Numbered from the stretch's first letter, positions 1 through 9,314 are shown. The stretch is DNA of 64,000 nt from JACKAQ01 sp020634975 [NCBI: Calditrichia bacterium] (GCA_020634975.1 JACKAQ010000002.1:310001-374000), one strand, 5' to 3'. Notes: a model not told the origin generated them from the sequence alone. Made by a program: numbers and translations.

Positions 1-378
1 GGATAAAATTTGTTTGCGATCATCCGACATGCGCAGCATGTTTACCACAATAAATACAAAATCGTCAAAAATTTCAATTTTGGGGCGTTGACCCGGGCTG
101 AGAATATCTTCTACAACCAATGGGTGAATGTTGTAGTGTTCAGCGATTTTTTCCATCAAATTGATATCGTGCAAACCGATGATGTTGATCCAGCTTACCG
201 TTTGCGTATCTTTAAACAACAACACCTGCTCAACCGTTGCGTGATCTATTTTTTCGTAAAAGTCTTCTTTATAGTTGATTATTTGAATGTCAATTTTATC
301 AGTTCTTTTGCTGCCGGTATAAACCATGCTGCCGGGGGGTAAACCAACTTTCGATTTTCTGCGGGATTTACGGCTCAT
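1..378 (-). CDS. corA: CorA-family magnesium/divalent-cation transporter, N-terminal part
   Basis: The reverse strand reads open for 126 codons from an ATG at 378 and runs off the left edge, so only the cytoplasmic N-terminal domain is present. The product begins with a basic stretch and then PPGSMVYTG, the usual opening of bacterial CorA proteins. It continues with VSWINIIGLHD, NIHPLVVEDIL and QRPKIEIFDDFVFIV, all standard in this domain. An AAAGGAG ribosome-binding site lies just upstream. The family forms pentameric inner-membrane channels for Mg2+ or Co2+. The two membrane helices and the GMN selectivity motif lie outside the window, so substrate cannot be judged. The gene is divergent from the DUF432 gene. 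Confidence 0.9.
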   Translation of the reverse strand, partial: MSRKSRRKSKVGLPPGSMVYTGSKRTDKIDIQIINYKEDFYEKIDHATVEQVLLFKDTQTVSWINIIGLHDINLMEKIAEHYNIHPLVVEDILSPGQRPKIEIFDDFVFIVVNMLRMSDDRKQILS

Positions 379-481
379 TGGTATGCTCCTTTATTCTACA
401 TTGCATAAACTATTCATTTTTTTGACATTCGCCAAACAATTTTGCTAAATTTAAATCTGCGAAATAAACAAAAGGACGGGC

Positions 482-1255
482 ATGACAACAGCGATCAGTT
501 TTTGGGGAAAGCAAGAATTACCGCAAATTGAAACAAAATTGTGGCGGTTCGGGCCGTTGCATGTGTGGCTCAAAACCCGGTACGATGAGCTGTGGATCGC
601 GCATCATCACAGCGAAACCGAAATTGCCGAGCAGCCCGATGATTTAAAATGGGAGCGCTGGACGCTCAAAAAATTACCGCCGGAGCTGCATTTTAAACCG
701 ATGCTACCCAACTTACCGGTGGTGGTCAAAACGGAACATCCGTTCCGTGTGGTGCAAAATGTGCAAACCAAAATTTATGTTCGTGTGCCGCTATGGGTCG
801 GGATTGTTTTGGATGGCAATCAGGTGATCGAACTGCCGACGATGCAACTCTCCAAAACCTGGTTCGGTGGTTTTGTTGATGGGGAAATTTGCTATTCGCT
901 GACAACATCTGCCCGGAAAGAAGCGCTATTTGAAAATGAGCGTGCATTTTTGGCAGTATCACCGATACAGATTCTCAACAAATCCGAAGATGAATTGCTG
1001 GTGGATAAACTGTGCCACCGCGTTGACCGGCTGAATTTGTATCAGCAGAACGAACGGTTTTGGACAAACGAAACCAAAATTTATTTCCAGGGAAACAACA
1101 ACATCAGCGATATTGATTATTCCCGAAAAGTACCACAGGAAAGCAGCGGTGCAAAACTGGTTACGCCGGCGCGACTCGGCTCGCACCGAAGTGTTACCGC
1201 AAAAACGTTTGATTCAATAAAAGATTTCGCCAAACTGGAATTTCTACACCGATAG
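482..1255 (+). CDS. DUF432 domain protein
   Basis: This 257-residue soluble protein has no signal peptide or membrane segment. It matches the DUF432 family as I recall it: an N-terminal FWGKQELP stretch, a central basic beta-rich part (VPLWVGIVLDG, WFGGFVDGEICYSLTT) and the ending SHRSVTAKTFDSIK. The start ATG follows an AAAGGA site. The stop codon is 9 bp before the MscS start and overlaps its ribosome-binding site (TAGGAG), so the two are translationally coupled. DUF432 genes are often found beside mechanosensitive-channel genes, so a partner or regulator role is likely, but no biochemical function is known to me. Confidence 0.8.
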   Translation: MTTAISFWGKQELPQIETKLWRFGPLHVWLKTRYDELWIAHHHSETEIAEQPDDLKWERWTLKKLPPELHFKPMLPNLPVVVKTEHPFRVVQNVQTKIYVRVPLWVGIVLDGNQVIELPTMQLSKTWFGGFVDGEICYSLTTSARKEALFENERAFLAVSPIQILNKSEDELLVDKLCHRVDRLNLYQQNERFWTNETKIYFQGNNNISDIDYSRKVPQESSGAKLVTPARLGSHRSVTAKTFDSIKDFAKLEFLHR

Positions 1256-1264
1256 GAGCGCAGC

Positions 1265-2125
1265 ATGAACATTTTGGGATTTGATTTATCCGGATTTATG
1301 TCCCCGGAGCGAATGACGTTAACGATACGCGTAACACTGCTGTTGCTGTTGGGATTCCCGTTAGTATTTATGATTGGCCGATGGTTGCGCAGCTATGTTA
1401 CCCATCAGTTTAATCCGCAGCAGGGGATGATTGTCGGGAAAGTATTTCGCTATTCGGGTATCGTCATTTTAACAGTGATGATTTTACGGGAGCTCGGTTT
1501 CGAGCTGACGCCGCTGTTGGGCGCTGCCGGTATTGCCGGTATCGCGTTGGGTTTCGCTTCGCAAACGAGCGTTTCGAACGTGATCAGCGGGATATTTTTG
1601 ATTGCCGAACAACCCTTTGTGGTTAACGATGTGATTCGAATCGGTGAAACGGTCGGGCAGGTGCTTTCCATCGATACACTGTCGGTAAAGCTGCGGACAT
1701 TTGAAAACCAGTTTGTGCGCATCCCCAACGAAACCATTCTCAAAAGCCAGGTGACGACCATTACCCGTTTCCCGATCCGGCGGGCGGATTTAATGCTGTC
1801 TGTTGCTTACAAAGAAGACCTCGATCGTGTAAAAATTGTTTTAAAAGAGATTGCCGACAAAAACACCCGCTGCCTGCAGGAGCCGGAACCGTTGATCATT
1901 TTTGAAGGATTTGGCGAATCGTCCATCAACATCCGGTTTGCGGTGTGGGCGGAAAGCGCACAATGGCTCACGTTACGTAACGAAATGTATGAAACCATCA
2001 AAAAACGATTTGAGGAAGAAGGCATCGAAATTCCCTTCCCGCACCGGTCTATTTATGTTGGTTCGGCCACCAAACCGTTTCCGGTGGAAATGCATTCGCC
2101 GAATGGCGCTGAGGAAAAGAGCTGA
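1265..2125 (+). CDS. mscS: Small-conductance mechanosensitive channel, MscS family
   Basis: The protein has 286 residues. Two hydrophobic helices (about residues 18-40 and 62-82) lead into the MscS pore helix, which is rich in Gly and Ala (GAAGIAGIALGFASQ, about 88-102). The beta domain follows, with PFVVNDVIRIGETVGQV and the conserved VRIPNETILKSQVTT, and then the alpha/beta C-terminal domain ending at IPFPHRSIYV. The length is typical for the family. It is an inner-membrane valve that releases solutes on hypo-osmotic shock. It is the second gene of a coupled pair with DUF432. The start has a GGAG site at the upstream stop codon. Confidence 0.93.
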   Translation: MNILGFDLSGFMSPERMTLTIRVTLLLLLGFPLVFMIGRWLRSYVTHQFNPQQGMIVGKVFRYSGIVILTVMILRELGFELTPLLGAAGIAGIALGFASQTSVSNVISGIFLIAEQPFVVNDVIRIGETVGQVLSIDTLSVKLRTFENQFVRIPNETILKSQVTTITRFPIRRADLMLSVAYKEDLDRVKIVLKEIADKNTRCLQEPEPLIIFEGFGESSINIRFAVWAESAQWLTLRNEMYETIKKRFEEEGIEIPFPHRSIYVGSATKPFPVEMHSPNGAEEKS

Positions 2126-2231
2126 GCATTGCAGTTGGCACGCTGTTTTTTATTTGCCACGGCGTTACGGAGAACACCGAGAAAAAAACACATTTCGAGT
2201 TAATAATTGCCGGAAGCAGATGGTTGTTTGC

Positions 2232-2441
2232 GCACAACCGATGTGGTTGTGCGCTGTTGTGCGCCATCATTGCGCACATCTGATGTGACGCTGCGCTGTT
2301 GAGAAACATCATTACACGAATCGGAACTGACGCTGCGCAGTTGTAAAAAATCGACCCGCACATCTGAAATGACGTTGCGCGGTAGTGAAACATTACTTCG
2401 CACATTGGAAGTGACACTGCGCGATTGAGAAACATGATTGC
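2232..2441. repeat. 42-bp tandem minisatellite, five copies
   Basis: Five consecutive imperfect 42-bp units start at 2232, 2274, 2316, 2358 and 2400, and nine bases of a sixth follow. Each unit carries a core like TGACGCTGCGC. Because 42 is divisible by three, several frames stay open, giving a 14-residue repeat on the reverse strand (QQRSVTSDVRND and variants). No start signal or homologue I recognise supports translation. The 2126-2527 gap contains this repeat and the heptamer tract at 2458. Confidence 0.85.
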
Positions 2442-2457
2442 GCACATAACTGAAGAC

Positions 2458-2499
2458 AAATACCAAATACCAAATACCAAAAGTCAAAAGTCAAAAGCC
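2458..2499. repeat. Heptanucleotide tract upstream of yaiI
   Basis: Six 7-bp units run in series: three AAATACC, two AAAAGTC and one AAAAGCC. The tract ends 28 bp before the yaiI start. A different 7-bp repeat lies at a similar place before the cytochrome c peroxidase gene, so heptamer tracts next to start codons may be a habit of this genome. Confidence 0.8.
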
Positions 2500-2527
2500 G
2501 GAAACCGGAAAAAAGCAGGAAACCGCA

Positions 2528-3070
2528 ATGTCTGAAAATGCAGCCAGAAAAATTTGGGTTGATGCCGATGCCTGCCCGAAAGTGATCAAGGATATTCTGT
2601 TTCGTGCGGCGGAAAGGGTGAAAATACCGATCGTTTTGGTGTCGAATTTATATCTGCGGGTGCCGCCCTCCGATTTTATTTCTGCGATACAGGTGCCCGG
2701 CGGCTTTGATGTGGCGGATGATTACATCGTTGCGCAGGTCCAGTCCGGTGAACTGGTGATTACGGCGGATATCCCGTTGGTGAAACAAATCATCGAGAAA
2801 AACGCGCTGGCGCTGAGCCCGCACGGCAAGCTGTTTACGCAGGGAAACGTAAACGATGCCCTGTTGATGCGGAATATGAAAGAAGAATTGCGGATGAGTG
2901 GGGTGGATACCGGCGGTCCGCAGCCGTTCAGCATGAGCGACCGGGAAGCATTTGCCAATCGGCTGGATAGTATTTTGAGAGGATGGCAGGGTAAACAACC
3001 GTTAGTTCCGGCTGTTTGGAAATGGCAATGTTCGGCTGTGAACCCGGAAGCGGGGCTTCGCAATTTGTGA
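2528..3070 (+). CDS. yaiI: YaiI/YqxD family protein (UPF0178, DUF188)
   Basis: The 180-residue protein shows the family signature at once: [20 protein letters not shown] near the N-terminus, then [44 protein letters not shown] and the C-terminal [16 protein letters not shown]. The Asp-rich pocket resembles PIN or NYN-type nucleases, but no activity is established. It is cytoplasmic. The C-terminus extends some 20 residues beyond the usual family end. An AGGAAA site precedes the start. The gene converges on the OMPLA-like gene, with 10 bp between stops. Confidence 0.92.
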   Translation: MSENAARKIWVDADACPKVIKDILFRAAERVKIPIVLVSNLYLRVPPSDFISAIQVPGGFDVADDYIVAQVQSGELVITADIPLVKQIIEKNALALSPHGKLFTQGNVNDALLMRNMKEELRMSGVDTGGPQPFSMSDREAFANRLDSILRGWQGKQPLVPAVWKWQCSAVNPEAGLRNL

Positions 3071-3080
3071 CTGCATATTC

Positions 3081-4082
3081 TCACCGCATGCTGATTTCAA
3101 CGCCGATGGCGTGGCTGGTGAATTTATAAGGATAATTGCTTAAATCCCTGCCATAGCCGTTATCGAATTGATAAAAAACCGGCAGCGATCCCAATAGTTT
3201 GAGATACACCTTTGCCCAAAAGCTCGGGTGAAAATCGGATGTTAAATACCCGTGCCTGAAACCGATGCTGAATGATGGATCATAGACCAGAAAATGTTCC
3301 CGCCAGACATTAAAATGGCGGCTGTTGCCCTGCCAATGGATGCTATAGCGAAAACCGTCATAATCCCGGATAGTGGTTTTGCCATCCAGCTCCGGATCGT
3401 AGAAAATATTATCTTCCAGATTCTGGTTTCCCGGATCGAGCGTGCCGTGTTTAAAAAACCACCGCAAATGGATATTGACCGATAATAGGGCGTTGGTGCC
3501 CAAAATCGCCGGCTTTTTGAGCACCCATTCCGTGTATAAATAATTCCAGCCCATACTTGCCCAGTCTTCCACATTGTATTGATAATATTTCAGGTTGTCC
3601 CCGGAAACATCGGGTCCGTGAATGCTGTCCGCAAATGCCTGTTTGAAGTATTCGTATGATCGTTTATTGGAAATAAACTGTCCGTTGGACTCGTGCCCGA
3701 GCCCGATAATGGCTTTCACTTTGTAGGGATTTACGGCGTGTTCTGTGAACAGGTAGATCAGGGGATTTTGTTTTCGGGAAATGACCGGACCGGAATCTTT
3801 TGTGCCGAAATAGAAATCATAAACGCCGATATACCCGACGGAAATACCGGTTTCGCCCCATACCTTGTCTTCCTTGAATGGCCAGATGGTGTAATTCGGG
3901 GTCAGCGTAAACCGATAGGCGGCATCGCTCAAATAGGGCTGGTTGCGGTGAATATCCGGTATGTTAAACTCAATTTTAGTCCCGCCTTCCAGACCCAGTT
4001 TGCTATAGTCCGGTTTTACTTTTTCCTCGCCAAATAACGGGATACTCAAGATCAGGCAGATAAGCAGCAGTGGATGTTTCAT
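3081..4082 (-). CDS. OMPLA-like outer-membrane phospholipase A
   Basis: The 333-residue protein has a signal peptide (about residues 1-18) and alternating beta-strand character throughout. The segment GLGHESNGQ gives H130, S132 and N133, matching the H-x-S-N-G catalytic motif of outer-membrane phospholipase A. MGWNYLY (N180) resembles the SWN segment that supplies the catalytic Asn. The spacing between the two motifs is longer than in E. coli PldA, so an insertion is present. The family hydrolyses acyl chains from phospholipids in the outer leaflet when asymmetry is lost. A non-catalytic barrel of the same fold cannot be excluded. A CGGAAG site precedes the start. Confidence 0.72.
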   Translation of the reverse strand: MKHPLLLICLILSIPLFGEEKVKPDYSKLGLEGGTKIEFNIPDIHRNQPYLSDAAYRFTLTPNYTIWPFKEDKVWGETGISVGYIGVYDFYFGTKDSGPVISRKQNPLIYLFTEHAVNPYKVKAIIGLGHESNGQFISNKRSYEYFKQAFADSIHGPDVSGDNLKYYQYNVEDWASMGWNYLYTEWVLKKPAILGTNALLSVNIHLRWFFKHGTLDPGNQNLEDNIFYDPELDGKTTIRDYDGFRYSIHWQGNSRHFNVWREHFLVYDPSFSIGFRHGYLTSDFHPSFWAKVYLKLLGSLPVFYQFDNGYGRDLSNYPYKFTSHAIGVEISMR

Positions 4083-4221
4083 TGGTTCTTCCGGAGTATG
4101 GTTTAAATATATGTGGAAACATAAATAACGAATGTAAGGGCTAAAGTATAAATGTACTGATGTTACTCAAAACATCCGATTATCGATAAATCAGCATCCT
4201 GAGATATGCCGAAGTAACAGC

Positions 4222-4288
4222 GGAACGCATGTATGCGTTCCCTACGAATAAAACCGCTGCTATTGTAGGGTTCGCACATGTGCGAACC
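4222..4288. repeat. Two palindromes in the 4083-4664 gap
   Basis: The intergenic region holds GGAACGCAT-GT-ATGCGTTCC (4222-4241) and the perfect 20-bp palindrome GGTTCGCACATGTGCGAACC (4269-4288). They are flanked by CTACG and GTAGGG, as in dispersed REP-like elements. The remainder up to 4640 is AT-rich, has no gene, and presumably contains the promoter of the double-receiver gene. Confidence 0.7.
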
Positions 4289-4664
4289 GAATTTTTGTCA
4301 CCGCGTAACATCAGTTAATAACTTAGAATTTTCGCCGTTTTAGTCTAACACGGTAACTTTTTGACGTCAAAAATTGCGTCTTTCAGGAAAATAAATAGGC
4401 AAATATTCAACCGCTGCCGCTTTCTGAAGCGTATTAATGATGAACAAAATTGCTTTCACAAAAACTCAAGTTGCTTTATTGTAAAACATAAAGTATACTT
4501 ATTACGTGGTTAAAAACAAACAACCGATCCGTTTAAACGATACGTTTTAAAATTTTTTTAAAATCACCTACATTTTTTGTCTTCAAATTTTAATACATCT
4601 GACAGTAATTAATGGTTCTCGTATTCTAATAGAACTTATTTGCTGCACAAATATTTAGGAGATT

Positions 4665-5486
4665 ATGGAGCAAATGGAAAATCTCAGAATTTTAATTATT
4701 GAAGACAATGAGGATGATGCCACATTATTATCATTACTATTAGGCAAATTAACTTTTTACAACCTGAATATAAAATGGGCAAATACTTCAGAAGATGGCA
4801 TTGTGAATGCCGTACAGTGGAATCCACAGATTGTTTTTGTTGATTATAGATTAGACACTTTGAACGGTCTGGAAGTTATACGAAAGATACAACAACACAA
4901 TCCCGAACCGGATTTAATTTTAGTCACCGATTATGCAACTGAGTCTATCTTGGCTGAGACCATTCAATACGGCATAGATGATTTTGTGGTAAAAAATAAA
5001 CTATCGATCAATTTACTGGATGAAGTTGTCAAGCGTTCGCTTCTTCGAACAAAAAAGCGAATCAAGCAATTAAATGTTCTGCTGGTTGATGATAATTTAG
5101 ATGATCTGGAATTGATGTCAACCCTGTTTCAACGGTTAAAAAGTTGGAATTTTAACATCGAGGTTGCCCAAAGCGGTCAGGAAAGCTTGCAAAAGGTTGA
5201 AAAAAGTCAACCGGATATTGTATTTATTGATTATCAGCTTGATGGTTATATTCGAACAGATTTGATAAAGTCTATGAATAAAATTGCTCATAGCGCTTCG
5301 TATGTCTTAATCTCAAATCATGATAGTCTTGATATGTTATTAGATGCGTTGAAATCCGGCGCAACCGATTTCGTTCCAAAAGAAAAATTGAGCATGGAAT
5401 CACTTGAAAATACGTTAAAACTACTGATCAATAAAAAAATGAATTTTATAAATGAGGAAATCAAAAAAGAAAAGCGAACTGCTTAA
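4665..5486 (+). CDS. Tandem double-receiver response regulator without output domain
   Basis: The 273-residue protein consists of two CheY-like receivers in tandem. In the first, acidic residues E13/D14 precede phospho-acceptor D60, with switch Thr T88 and K110. The second has D142/D143, D189, S217 and K239. Both are complete and should be phosphorylatable. After the second receiver only a short charged tail remains, so there is no DNA-binding or enzymatic output. Such proteins act as phosphate relays or protein-interaction switches. No kinase is adjacent. The start follows AGGAG and the gene appears monocistronic. Confidence 0.88.
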   Translation: MEQMENLRILIIEDNEDDATLLSLLLGKLTFYNLNIKWANTSEDGIVNAVQWNPQIVFVDYRLDTLNGLEVIRKIQQHNPEPDLILVTDYATESILAETIQYGIDDFVVKNKLSINLLDEVVKRSLLRTKKRIKQLNVLLVDDNLDDLELMSTLFQRLKSWNFNIEVAQSGQESLQKVEKSQPDIVFIDYQLDGYIRTDLIKSMNKIAHSASYVLISNHDSLDMLLDALKSGATDFVPKEKLSMESLENTLKLLINKKMNFINEEIKKEKRTA

Positions 5487-5556
5487 GCATTAAATAAAAC
5501 GGAATAAAGTTAGTGAACTGCACCTGATGGTTTGGGAAGTCGCGCCGGAACGATAC

Positions 5557-5982
5557 ATGAATAATGAAACCATACTGAAATACGCCTTACTTGCCGGAGC
5601 TGTCTATTTTTGTTGTGTGTCCATTGCTCATTTTACCGGCACCAAAATCCCCGGTTTATTTGTGTATTACAACATTCCGTCCTACCAATACCAGGATACC
5701 ATCATTGCTTTTCTGGCGTTTGGCTGGTCTGCATTTTTATATGCAGGTTCTCAACAGCCGGAGATCATTCGACCCATCTTGTTATCCGCTTTGGTAGCGT
5801 TGGTCGGCTTGATTTACAATACCGTATCAACCGATTTTGATGCTATAACAGGTGCTGCAACCGATTCAACCCCATTCTGGATACAGATTTTCTTACTCAG
5901 TTGTTATGCCGGATGGCTTTGGGTGTTTGCAGCCAGAACAGGTTTAAAACGCTCAGCCTACCCAAAGGATTCCCGCACCTGA
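5557..5982 (+). CDS. Four-helix integral membrane protein, unknown function
   Basis: From the ATG at 5557 the product is 141 residues; an ATG at 5527 in the same frame has no ribosome-binding site, whereas GGAA precedes 5557. Four hydrophobic helices are visible (starting near KYALLAGAVYFCC, TIIAFLAFGWSAFLY, PILLSALVALVGLIY and FWIQIFLLSCYAGWLWVF). The tail is short and basic. I do not recognise the family. It lies 70 bp after the double-receiver gene on the same strand and might be co-transcribed. Confidence 0.6.
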   Translation: MNNETILKYALLAGAVYFCCVSIAHFTGTKIPGLFVYYNIPSYQYQDTIIAFLAFGWSAFLYAGSQQPEIIRPILLSALVALVGLIYNTVSTDFDAITGAATDSTPFWIQIFLLSCYAGWLWVFAARTGLKRSAYPKDSRT

Positions 5983-6017
5983 GAAATATGACGGACGAAT
6001 TTTTTCTAAAAAGATTT

Positions 6018-6410
6018 CTATACGGTTGACCATCTAATCAGGTCATCTTTCCATTGCCATTCCAGATATGCCAATCCGCCCACATACAATCCTTCTCCCA
6101 TTAAATGCATGATGCCGAATATGGATATCGTTTCCATAAAATGCGTCAAAAATATAAAGCAGAGACAACCCCAAACCGCGTTTGCCGATACCAAAATGAT
6201 GATGAGTCGTTTACTGCGCTTTTTAACATGGCTAACGGTGTTGAATATGACCCGTAAGCGAGATTTACCGCACCCATGAAGATGATAAATTCCTGCGGCA
6301 AGTTATACCATTTGCTCAACCATGCGCTGAGGAACAACACAATAATTCCGGCGGCGATTGCGCCCAAACCGTCTATCCAGAGGATGTTCTTTTCAATTTT
6401 GATGCTCCAT
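6018..6410 (-). pseudogene. Small membrane protein gene, frameshifted
   Basis: The reverse strand encodes a four-helix protein in two frames. Residues NILWIDGLGAIAAGIIV to TPLAMLK are read in one frame, then a run of five A near 6220 shifts the reading to KRSKRLIIILVSANAVWG, ending LEWQWKDDLIRWSTV and a stop at 6018. A second shift separates the only ATG (6410) from the rest; otherwise a TTG at 6367 must serve. Restoring one A makes the body continuous, so this may be a sequencing error or recent inactivation. I do not know the family. Confidence 0.55.
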
Positions 6411-6559
6411 TATGTATTTGTGTGATGGTGACACATCGTTCGACACGCCGAATTTAAGCCGGAAAATGAATTATCGCTATGAAGCCTGAATATATTGTCT
6501 GTAAATTATTTCACAAAAGTTGAAAGTTGAAAGAAAGTTAAAAGCTAACAGCTAACAAA

Positions 6560-6775
6560 ACAGCTAACAGCTAACAGCTAACAGCTAACAGCTAACAGCT
6601 AACAGCTAACAGCTAACAGCTAACAGCTAACAGCTAACAGCTAACAGCTAACAGCTAACAGCTAACAGCTAACAGCTAACAGCTAACAGCTAACAGCTAA
6701 CAGCTAACAGCTAACAGCTAACAGCTAACAGCTAACAGCTAACAGCTAACAGCTAACAGCTAACAGCTAACAGCT
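6560..6775. repeat. Heptanucleotide satellite (AGCTAAC), about 31 copies
   Basis: A nearly perfect array of the 7-bp unit AGCTAAC runs for about 216 bp, preceded by degenerate units from about 6541. It stops 39 bp before the start codon of the cytochrome c peroxidase gene. Every frame meets a TAA within 21 bp, so it is non-coding. The length suggests slipped-strand instability. Confidence 0.95.
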
Positions 6776-6814
6776 CAACAACCAAATGCATCAACTAAGA
6801 AACGGAGTAATACC

Positions 6815-7873
6815 ATGACTCAAAAACCTTTGTTGGCATTAACACTTATGCTGGCTGTGTTTTTCGTGATGGGCTGCGGAAATCAGCAGCAGCCGGCGGT
6901 ATCCAAAGTGAACATCCCGGCGGAAAAACTCAATCCCTACCAGCCGTTACCGGATATCGTCATTTCGGAGAACAATCCGCTGACACCGGAGAAGATCGAG
7001 CTGGGGCGCATGCTCTATTTCGATAAACGCCTCTCCAAAAGCCATGAATTCTCCTGTAATTCCTGTCACGATTTAAAAACTTATGGCGTGGACAATTCCC
7101 CGGTTTCTACCGGTCACAAAAACCAGACCGGCACCCGAAATTCGCCGACGGTGTATAATGCTGCCGGACATATCGCGCAGTTCTGGGACGGTCGCGCGAT
7201 GGATGTGGAAGAACAAGCCAAAGGACCGGTGCTGAATCCGGTGGAAATGGGAATGCCCAGCGAAGCCCGGGTAGTGAAAACCCTGCAATCCATGCCCGGG
7301 TATGTGGACGCTTTCCGGAAAGCTTTCCCGGATGAGCCAAACCCCATCACTTTTGACAATATGGCTAAAGCGATCGGCGCGTTTGAGCGGAAGCTGATTA
7401 CCCCCTCGCGCTGGGATGAATTCCTGAACGGCAAGGAAACCGCCATTACCGATGAGGAAAAAAACGGGTTTATCAAATTTGTGGAAGTTGGTTGTGTGGC
7501 TTGCCACAACGGACCGTATCTCGGCGGCAACGCTTTCCAGAAGCTTGGGCTGATCAACAACTGGCCCGGCAACGAAGATCCGGGACGCCTGCTGGCAACC
7601 CATAACGAGCTGGACGAAGACAAATTCAAGGTTGCCAGTTTGCGCAATGTTGAAAAAACAGCGCCGTATCTGCACGATGGCAGCATTGCAGATCTGGAAA
7701 CGGCGGTTAAAATGATGGCGGAATACCAGCTCGATCAAACCCTCTCCGATGAAGACAGCAAAGCGATTGTGAGTTTCCTGAAATCGTTGACCGGCAAACT
7801 GCCCGAAGCCTATATTCAGGAACCGGAATTGCCGGAAAGCACGCCGGATACACCGCTGCCCGAAATGGATTAA
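6815..7873 (+). CDS. Di-haem cytochrome c peroxidase lipoprotein (CcpA/MauG family)
   Basis: The 352-residue protein begins with a signal peptide ending in a lipobox (VMGC, Cys21), so it is a periplasm-facing lipoprotein. Two haem-binding motifs are present: CNSCH (C81, C84, H85) and CVACH (C227, C230, H231). W124 in QFWDGRA lies between them, as in bacterial cytochrome c peroxidases. The typical LYFDKRLS and LRNVEKTAPYLHDGS segments are also there. The family reduces H2O2 to water with electrons from small cytochromes; MauG-like members instead oxidise protein residues. A CGGAG site precedes the start. The 7-bp satellite directly upstream could affect its expression. Confidence 0.93.
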   Translation: MTQKPLLALTLMLAVFFVMGCGNQQQPAVSKVNIPAEKLNPYQPLPDIVISENNPLTPEKIELGRMLYFDKRLSKSHEFSCNSCHDLKTYGVDNSPVSTGHKNQTGTRNSPTVYNAAGHIAQFWDGRAMDVEEQAKGPVLNPVEMGMPSEARVVKTLQSMPGYVDAFRKAFPDEPNPITFDNMAKAIGAFERKLITPSRWDEFLNGKETAITDEEKNGFIKFVEVGCVACHNGPYLGGNAFQKLGLINNWPGNEDPGRLLATHNELDEDKFKVASLRNVEKTAPYLHDGSIADLETAVKMMAEYQLDQTLSDEDSKAIVSFLKSLTGKLPEAYIQEPELPESTPDTPLPEMD

Positions 7874-8454
7874 TCCCGGCGCAGATTCGCGCAGGGGTCG
7901 CGCATATGTGCGATGCGGTGTTTGCTGCGGATTTTCGCGGATGGATGATTTACGGCGTTCCAGGCAGGAGCCTGGCAGTATAAAAAGTCCCCTTCTTTTT
8001 CAAGAGAAGGGGTTGGGGGGGATGAGTATCTGTTTGTCTTTGTTGCCGCGGATTTTTGCAGATGTTCGCGGATGATATAACGGATTTCCAGGCAGGAGCC
8101 TGGCGCGAGGTGGGAGATGGGACGGCGTTTCAGGCAGGAGCCTGGAACGAGGAGGGAGCACCAGCATTCCAGGCAGGAGCCTGGAACGAGGAGGGGAGGA
8201 CGTTTTTGCGGATAGTGGGTTACCGCTGAGGGTGATGTTTGTTTACTTGTTTAATAATTTGGCACAGGTTATATTGTATCTGTGGGTGACGATACTGATT
8301 TACCTTGTGTAAAATTATAAGTGACGTATCTACAGTTGTGAACGCAAATTCAGGTTTTTTAACTTCCTCATTCCGACACGTTTTTGTTTTGTTTCCAGAT
8401 TGCTGCTATACACCCACATACGTGGCGATAACACGTCATCTCTTCTGTTATCAT

Positions 8455-8570
8455 TTTGCACCGCTCAACAACAACAATTGCATCGCGCAATTGATTTATA
8501 TACAAGCTTTTACCGGTTTTACCGGAAACAAATGTTTGTATTGAGAACCTGCCTAGGAAAGAGGTGCATT
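8455..8570 (+). promoter_or_regulatory. Structured leader of mini-peptide, copy A
   Basis: The stem CAATTGC-N5-GCAATTG (8475-8493) lies 96 bp before the ATG. It is followed by TATACAA and a second hairpin, CCGG-TTTTA-CCGG. The same order is found before copies B and C. A leader-RNA role is inferred from this conservation. Confidence 0.55.
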
Positions 8571-8644
8571 ATGGTATCTTTTATCATTTTGATTGCATTT
8601 ATCGCTTTTGTGTGGAATCACTTCGATTTTAAAACATCAATAAT
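8571..8644 (+). pseudogene. Hydrophobic mini-peptide, broken copy A
   Basis: The start MVSFIILIAFIAFV is identical to intact copy B at 9430. A net loss of five bases (GCTTTTGTG then TGG instead of GTGGTTTGGGG) then shifts the frame away from the conserved GITSILKHQ ending. The shifted frame reads on through repeats to 8747 and is not credible as a product. This is the inactivated member of a three-member family. Confidence 0.6.
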
Positions 8645-9314
8645 TACAGTCGGTTTTGTTCTCTATGGTTCTGCGGGGATTTTGCGTAGGGATCGAACAT
8701 CTGCGTTCCGGTGTTTGCCGCGGATTTTCGCGGAGGGGCGCGGATGAAACAAATGGCATTCGAGGCAGGAGCCTGGAACGAGGCATAAAAAGCCCCTTCT
8801 TTTTCAAGAGAAAGGGGTTGGGAGATGGGTATCTGTTTGTTTTAATTGCCGCGGATTTTCGCGGAGGAGCGCGGATGATTTAACAGCGTTCCAGGCAGGA
8901 GCCTGGAACGAGGAGGGACAAACTGCATTCCAGGCAGGAGCCTGGAACGAGGTGGGGAGGTGGGAGGTTGAGAGCAAACTGCATTCCAGGCAGGAGCCTG
9001 GAGCGAGGTGGGAGCAAATGACATTCCTGGAAGGAGCCTGGAATGAGGTGGGGAAGACGTTTTTGTGGTTACGGGGTTACGGTGGAGATGAAGTTTGCTC
9101 TTTACTTGTTTAATAATTTGGCACAGGGTTATATTGTGTTTGTGGGTGACGATGCTGATTTTCCTTGTATAAAATCATAAGCGACTTATCTATTGTTGTG
9201 TAATCAAATTCAGGTTTTTAACCGTCTCATTCCGACTTGTTTTTTGTCCTGTTTCCAGATTTCTGCTATACGCCCACATACGTGGCTATAACACGTCATC
9301 TCTTCTTTCTTTAT

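Noticed and set aside
10-342. 110-codon forward ORF at the left edge
   Set aside because: It is antisense to the clearly recognisable corA reading frame.
2049-2487. Two reverse-strand ORFs (143 and 95 codons) over the 42-bp repeats
   Set aside because: They arise because 42 is divisible by three; there is no ribosome-binding site or homologue, and one overlaps the end of mscS.
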